A stretch of DNA of 64,000 nt from Sinohyriopsis cumingii. Taxonomy: Eukaryota > Mollusca > Bivalvia > Unionida > Unionidae. The stretch is from contig CM068825.1 in assembly GCA_028554795.2 (NCBI GenBank), positions 90,578,951-90,642,950 on the forward strand, in the 5' to 3' direction. A program made the position numbers and the translations under genes. The stretch's first letter is position 1. Each line of letters begins with the position of its first letter. A model generated the notes under the pieces. That model did not search any database, was not told the origin of the DNA, and was given only the letters and a program-made list of their open reading frames with translations. This document shows, in pieces, positions 59,706 through 64,000 of the stretch.

Positions 59706-60924
59706 GTACACCAGTTTCTTATTATGATGTCATAAACACTGTAATTTGTGGGCGACGGGTATCAATGTTGTAGGATAGCGTTATGGCTGTATGGTAATAT
59801 AGTGGCTATATACGAGGTAGTCGTGTGTATAATATTTGCAGTTATATCCTGGAGTCAGCGGTGTTCGCGCACTTTAGAACTTATCGTCACCTCATTAAAA
59901 ATTAATCACAGGTTCATCTGACCCTTCTCACCCCTTTTTCATAGTTGGACATTTATGTTGGGGTGTTTGTACATCACATATTTAATTGGAATAGCCAAAC
60001 AACCATCCCAAAATGAATGTCCAGATATAAAAAAGTAGGATGGTAAGAAAAAGAGGAAACTCGGATTAATCAGAAACGTACATCATTCATACCCATAATT
60101 TTAGTTAAGATGCATACAGATAAAATGACAATGAGGCGATTTCCAATATTCTTGTATGCATGGTTACAACCAAACTATCAAATGCCATTTTTGTCAAAAA
60201 TGTGAAGAACAATAGAATTCGCATACCCTCCCATTCCTTTGTACCCTCATACAAAAACAAAAAGCATAAAGGATACTTGGTTATTTTATTCATCAGTACA
60301 CTGGCTATCCAGCAAAATCATAAACCCATTAATAGTGACTTACAGTAACTGTACTGTACTGTATCTAGTTATTTACTTGACCAGTTACCACAGAATAAGG
60401 GGCCCCAGGTGGCTGAGTTGTCTAAAATGCTCGGCGTTATGGATCATTGCCATCTGTGTGGGTTCAAGTCTCGGGTTCAGCCAATGTGGGTATGTGAGAA
60501 AGCTTGCCAGTAGCTTCTTGTGGGTCGGTGGTTCTTTCTGGGGTTTTCTCGGGTTCTTCCTCCACCATTTATACTGGCTGCCATGTATAGCCTATCTTGT
60601 TTGCTGAAAAATGGCATTAAACCCAACAACAACAACCACAGAATAAAGATAATGGTGTAGGTACAAACAGAGTTTTTCTTGCACTTGTAAAAGGAAGCAA
60701 GAGTTTTAAAAATTTCAATTCATTTTCTACATTTAACTCTAACTATGAATATGCAAGTGTTAGATTTTTGTTTTTGGATGCTAGTCTTTAGTTACCAGTA
60801 ATTATCTTTTCTTTGCAGCTCCTTTGCATACTACACAATCAAGGATCGTCTTCCAGTGATATTGGCCAAAATAGCAGATACAGTTTACAGGCTAAAAAAT
60901 ACAATTAGGGAACAACACGGAGAA
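59665..60924 (+). CDS. ARMT1: ARMT1 (DUF89 damage-control phosphatase) gene, exons 1-2; remainder off window
   Basis: Two plus-strand exons join in phase to MTSLPEPLSAKDI, D, SFAYYTIKDRLPVILAKIAD and TVYRLKNTIREQHGE. This follows the N-terminus of human ARMT1 (LSGQDVGSFAYLTIKDRIP, then KHGE) closely. ARMT1 is a metal-dependent DUF89-family phosphatase acting on sugar phosphates such as fructose 1-phosphate, and has also been reported as a protein-glutamate methyltransferase. Only about 48 residues, before the catalytic part, are inside the window; I found no further exon up to 64000. It is head to head with TTC27. Span given includes intron 1. Confidence 0.9.
60399..60635 (+). mobile_element. 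SINE family 2 in ARMT1 intron 1
   Basis: GGGGCCCCAGGTGGCTGAGT head, GGGTTCAAGTCTCGGG B box, ATACTGGCTGCCATGTATAG body, GCTGAAAAATGGCATTAAAC tail with (AAC)n. Perfect 11-bp target duplication CCACAGAATAA (60388-60398, 60636-60646). Confidence 0.93.
60819..60924 (+). CDS. ARMT1: ARMT1 exon 2
   Basis: 106 nt, acceptor TTTCTTTGCAG, donor GAA|GTATGA. The first C completes an aspartate codon; then SFAYYTIKDRLPVILAKIAD and TVYRLKNTIREQHGE follow in phase 0. SFAY-TIKDR-P-IL is the conserved entry into the DUF89 protein. Confidence 0.93.
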
Positions 60925-61844
60925 GTATGATCAGTTCGAAATATCGTTTGTCTGTGTTTTTTGTAACCAACATATTCTATTGAAATGTCTTATTGCATTG
61001 CATGCATCCGTTCATCACATGTACATTCCGCAAGTCCCAAGTTTCACTTCAGATTGATTACTGTTTAGATGTTTTTATTATTTATCCCATACCAAATTTG
61101 ATTTCATCCACAAAGTACTTAAGTCAGATTTAAGTTTCCCATTTTCACTCCAAAATGTAACTAAATTAAGGCCCTATTTTGATGTGAAAGTTGTGTCCTT
61201 GCATCATTAAAACCATATTGGCATGGGCAGTAATGTCCTCTAGCTATATTTCTTGTTTATCATTTACTCTTACTACATTATATCCCTGATATGGAAATAA
61301 CTTGGATAGCTATTTTCTTTTTTGGCAAAGACAGAGAAACTCAGAATTTATTTATCATTTATAAAGTATAATATGCATATAAGCAGAATTATAAGCACTA
61401 GCTATGCTTAATTCAATCATATTAAATATTAAGGGGCTAACTTATTTGCTTCATTCCAGGGTTCCTTTATCTTAGGTACTCATGAATTATTAAACATAAT
61501 TTTATTGCAAATATCTACATTGTTTGCCATAAGAAGAACATATTAATATAGTTAATACTATTGCTTCACTTAATTTGATAGGTATAAAAATTGTCATGAT
61601 TTGATGAAAAATGCCATTTTTGTCAGGACTTAAGTTGCAGATTGGCAAAAAGGTCACTGTTGTTTTCATGTGATGGTAATGGCTCATTGGGTGTTTAAAT
61701 TCACAAAATCCACGAAAATGATATTTATTGAAAAAGTAGTGAATTCATAATAAAAGGAAAAAATTATGAATATAGAAAGGAATTTTAATTGAAAGAAAAT
61801 GATCATTTTGATTTTTAGCAGTCATTTTGATAATCTTCTTGTGG
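60925..61844. other. ARMT1 intron 2, nothing recognised
   Basis: AT-rich, no repeat or coding signal. Confidence 0.5.
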
Positions 61845-62070
61845 TCAGTAATATCAGTATGGGGTTTTCACCAAAAGACTTCTTGTGATGTTTAGTTGGT
61901 TTTAAATCAAAATGATGGCAATCTGACATTCACTATGGCCACAATGGCAGGTATCTTGAAATATGTTTATTGCTACTCATCCAGAATTGATGGTCATATT
62001 GACATTATTTTTCCCCCCAAATCTCTTGTGATATCAGGTTGGTCCTAATTGAAAATAGGGCCCTACAGAC
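61845..62070 (-). repeat. Dispersed 'AAGATGGC' family, reverse orientation
   Basis: TTTTCACCAAAAGACTTCTT, ACTATGGCCACAATGGC, ATCTTGAAATATG and GGTTGGTCCTAATTGAAAAT match the reverse complement of the family in order. Confidence 0.6.
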
Positions 62071-62364
62071 ATTCAGTATTGAGGGTGATTAGAGGCCACA
62101 TTTGGGCCTTGTGTTTACACCAAAATAGCTTTTTTAAAAAAATTCACTAGATTTCTTTTTCAAAATTTCCAATCAAACAGTAGTTGGCAATAGAAGTAAA
62201 CTAAAGAGCTGGCTCTAAAGTTTTGAAATAGTATCACTCCATACACAAGGAATGCTAGGTCAGAAGAAAGAATGACATGGGAAAATTCATTCAGTTCTTT
62301 GTACAGAAAAGAAAGTATGATAAAAATGAAAGTAACTTTTTGCACTTTGTCAAACACCTTAGGG

Positions 62365-62574
62365 CAGAGGTTCTCAAACTGTGGTATGTGAACCACTGGT
62401 GGTCCATGATCAACATTTAAGTGGTTTGTGGAATGGTTTACAGTAGTTAATTAATGGTACAATCAGTATTAGAAAAGATCATTAAGTGGTCCACTGAGAC
62501 CCTCAGCAATCATTAAGTGGTCTGCTAAGACCCTGAGCAAAAGTGGTGCATGAAAAAATGTTTGAGCACCACTA
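62365..62574. mobile_element. hAT-type MITE
   Basis: Ends CAGAGGTTCTCAAACTGTGG and (reverse complement) TAGTGGTGCTCAAACATTTT carry the hAT-type G-T/GCTCAAAC terminus. 8-bp duplication CCTTAGGG / CCTTAGAA with two mismatches (62357-62364, 62575-62582). An internal TTAAGTGGTC...GAGACCCT segment is doubled. Confidence 0.85.
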
Positions 62575-62714
62575 CCTTAGAAGAAGTTTGTTACATTTCA
62601 GTAAAGGATTATCCAAAGTGTTTACATAAAGTCATCTTTCACCCACCAGCCCACCTTTCCCCAAAAGCATAGTTGCAAACTCTAATCATTTCTGCTTCAT
62701 ACTAAGCAATACTA

Positions 62715-63085
62715 CAAAGAATGAGTCATTAAATAACAGTGAGTTATAAATACTCATTGAGTCATTAAATAACAGTGAGTTATAAATACTCATTGAGTCA
62801 TTAAATAACTGTGAGTTATAAATGCTCATTGAATCATTAAATAGCAGTGAGTTACAAACACTCATTGAGTCATTAAATAAGAGTTATAAACACTGAGTAA
62901 TTAAATAACAATGAGTTATAAACACTCATTGAGTAATTAAATAACAATGAGTTATAAACACTCATTGAGTCATTAAATAACAATGAGTTATAAACACTCA
63001 TTGAGTCATTAAATAACAGTGAGTTACACTCACTGAGTCATTAAATAACATTGAGTTATAAACATTCATTGAGTCATTAAATAAC
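62715..63085. repeat. 36-bp minisatellite, about 10 copies
   Basis: Unit CATTGAGTCATTAAATAACA + GTGAGTTATAAATACT, with shortened units near 62880 and 63030. In ARMT1 intron 2. Confidence 0.94.
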
Positions 63086-63115
63086 TTCTGTGATACAAAA
63101 TCAACAGAAATCAGA

Positions 63116-63409
63116 ATGGGTCTACATGAGAAAAATATCCACGCTGAGAGGTACGTTCCAGGACAGACTGCCAACAAATATTTGTTCTTGGGGAAAACTG
63201 AATCATTGCTGGTAGATCTGAATCAGGGGATAGAAAAATCCATTGCCCAGGATCTCAGAACAAACCAAATATTAATGCTGGACAACCATATTTTCCAATG
63301 TGTAAAATTCTCCGGGTGTCCAAAAAGATTCCCAATATTAAAAATTGGACATGTTAAACATTATAATGGAATCCTTATATTTTCCAGTGACAAACATATG
63401 ATCGTTTAG
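63116..63409 (+). CDS. Unidentified open frame, 97 codons
   Basis: Starts MGLHEKNIHAERYVPGQTAN and ends HVKHYNGILIFSSDKHMIV. Composition is protein-like and the frame is open through non-repetitive sequence right after a minisatellite. No family recognised, not ARMT1. Downstream in another frame GTYTKVTKLFPYNSVVESCV reads open to about 63490, so this may be one end of a decayed gene or mobile element. Function unknown. Confidence 0.2.
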   Translation: MGLHEKNIHAERYVPGQTANKYLFLGKTESLLVDLNQGIEKSIAQDLRTNQILMLDNHIFQCVKFSGCPKRFPILKIGHVKHYNGILIFSSDKHMIV

Positions 63410-63489
63410 TTGATCCTAAGGGTACCTACACTAAGGTGACCAAGTTATTTCCATATAATTCAGTAGTTGAGAGTTGTGTGATTGCTGTA

Positions 63490-64000
63490 GGTAAGAAGCC
63501 ACACTAATCCACAGGTGTCAGGTACTCATTATTATCTTTTATTTGCTGATCATAAATAAATTAAATAAGCATGTAAATTTTGTGTGGCACTTTATATTAA
63601 CATCACTACAGCACTCGTGACTTACAAGAATTGTGTGCAGATAGGACTTAGTAAATGTTTGCATGCAGGCATGTATGTGTCTGTGTGAGTGTTGAATAGG
63701 TTTGATTAGAAGCAATCTTGGAGGGGGGAATCACAGTAATTTTTCCAAGCAACCAGATTTTCAGAGCTGATTGCCATTGGGTTTTCAGTCTTTCTACCCT
63801 TGTAAGTGACTATAATCTTTAATTCTTTATGTTGGGAACATTTTAAACAAAATATGCCCAACTAAGAAATACCCTTATAAAAGTTGCCAAAATAACTGAT
63901 ATTTCAAACTGCTGATTTCATTTGTTAAAAGTCACTATTTCATCATGAGAGAAGAATTTTCTAACCAGAAAAAAATATAACAAATAATAAGAAATGTATG
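63490..64000. other. ARMT1 intron 2 (continuing), nothing recognised
   Basis: No ARMT1 exon found; AT-rich sequence to the window end. Confidence 0.45.

Noticed and set aside
60925-64000. Third ARMT1 exon
   Set aside because: No segment matching the conserved continuation after KHGE was found; the 63116 frame does not align.
1-64000. LTR retroelements, endogenous viruses or Polintons
   Set aside because: No long terminal repeats, gag/integrase/capsid motifs or primer-binding sites were noticed.

Overview
The window is animal nuclear DNA: AT-rich, intron-rich, with very short coding exons scattered through repeats. Two host genes can be recognised by spliced reading of the sequence. The minus strand from 59437 down to 8690 carries the first 14 coding exons (547 codons, all splice phases compatible) of a TTC27/Emw1 orthologue, a TPR-repeat protein; roughly 300 C-terminal residues lie beyond the left edge. 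The plus strand from 59665 carries the first two coding exons of an ARMT1 (DUF89 damage-control phosphatase) orthologue; the rest lies beyond the right edge. The two genes are head to head with 227 bp between start codons, so they probably share a divergent promoter. The kinds of tRNA-headed SINE, an L2/CR1-like LINE, a Penelope-like element and the abundant 'CCATAACTC' dispersed repeats point to a lophotrochozoan invertebrate, most likely a mollusc; this assignment is inference.

Layout: 1-8689 is intron 14 of TTC27, with a 5'-truncated LINE (about 991-3775), a decayed Penelope-like GIY-YIG segment (about 4085-4573), several minisatellites and a SINE. 8690-10219 holds exons 14, 13 and 12. Intron 11 (10220-18789) holds a 36-bp array split by a SINE, a SINE nested in a SINE, and two Tigger/pogo transposase remnants. 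Introns 10 to 5 (18904-42106) hold large minisatellites of 61, 40, 39, 56 and 37 bp units. Introns 4 to 1 (42210-59355) hold 38/32-bp and 37-bp arrays, a hAT element inside a SINE, a piggyBac-type MITE and a foldback element containing a PIF/Harbinger-like MITE. ARMT1 introns (59706-64000) hold a SINE, a hAT MITE and a 36-bp array.

The most striking observation is that two neighbouring introns of TTC27 contain minisatellites built from the upstream exon's own 3' end together with its 5' splice site. In intron 7, each of about 25 units of 56 bp is the last 50 nt of exon 7 plus the six intronic bases GTATTT. In intron 6, a 37-bp unit array is homologous to the boundary of the 40-nt microexon 6 and its donor. 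A third array (13990-14340) amplifies a piece of Tigger transposase coding sequence. Together with some fifteen minisatellites covering about a sixth of the window, this suggests local amplification that captures whatever sequence is at hand, including splice junctions, while the gene's exons stay readable.
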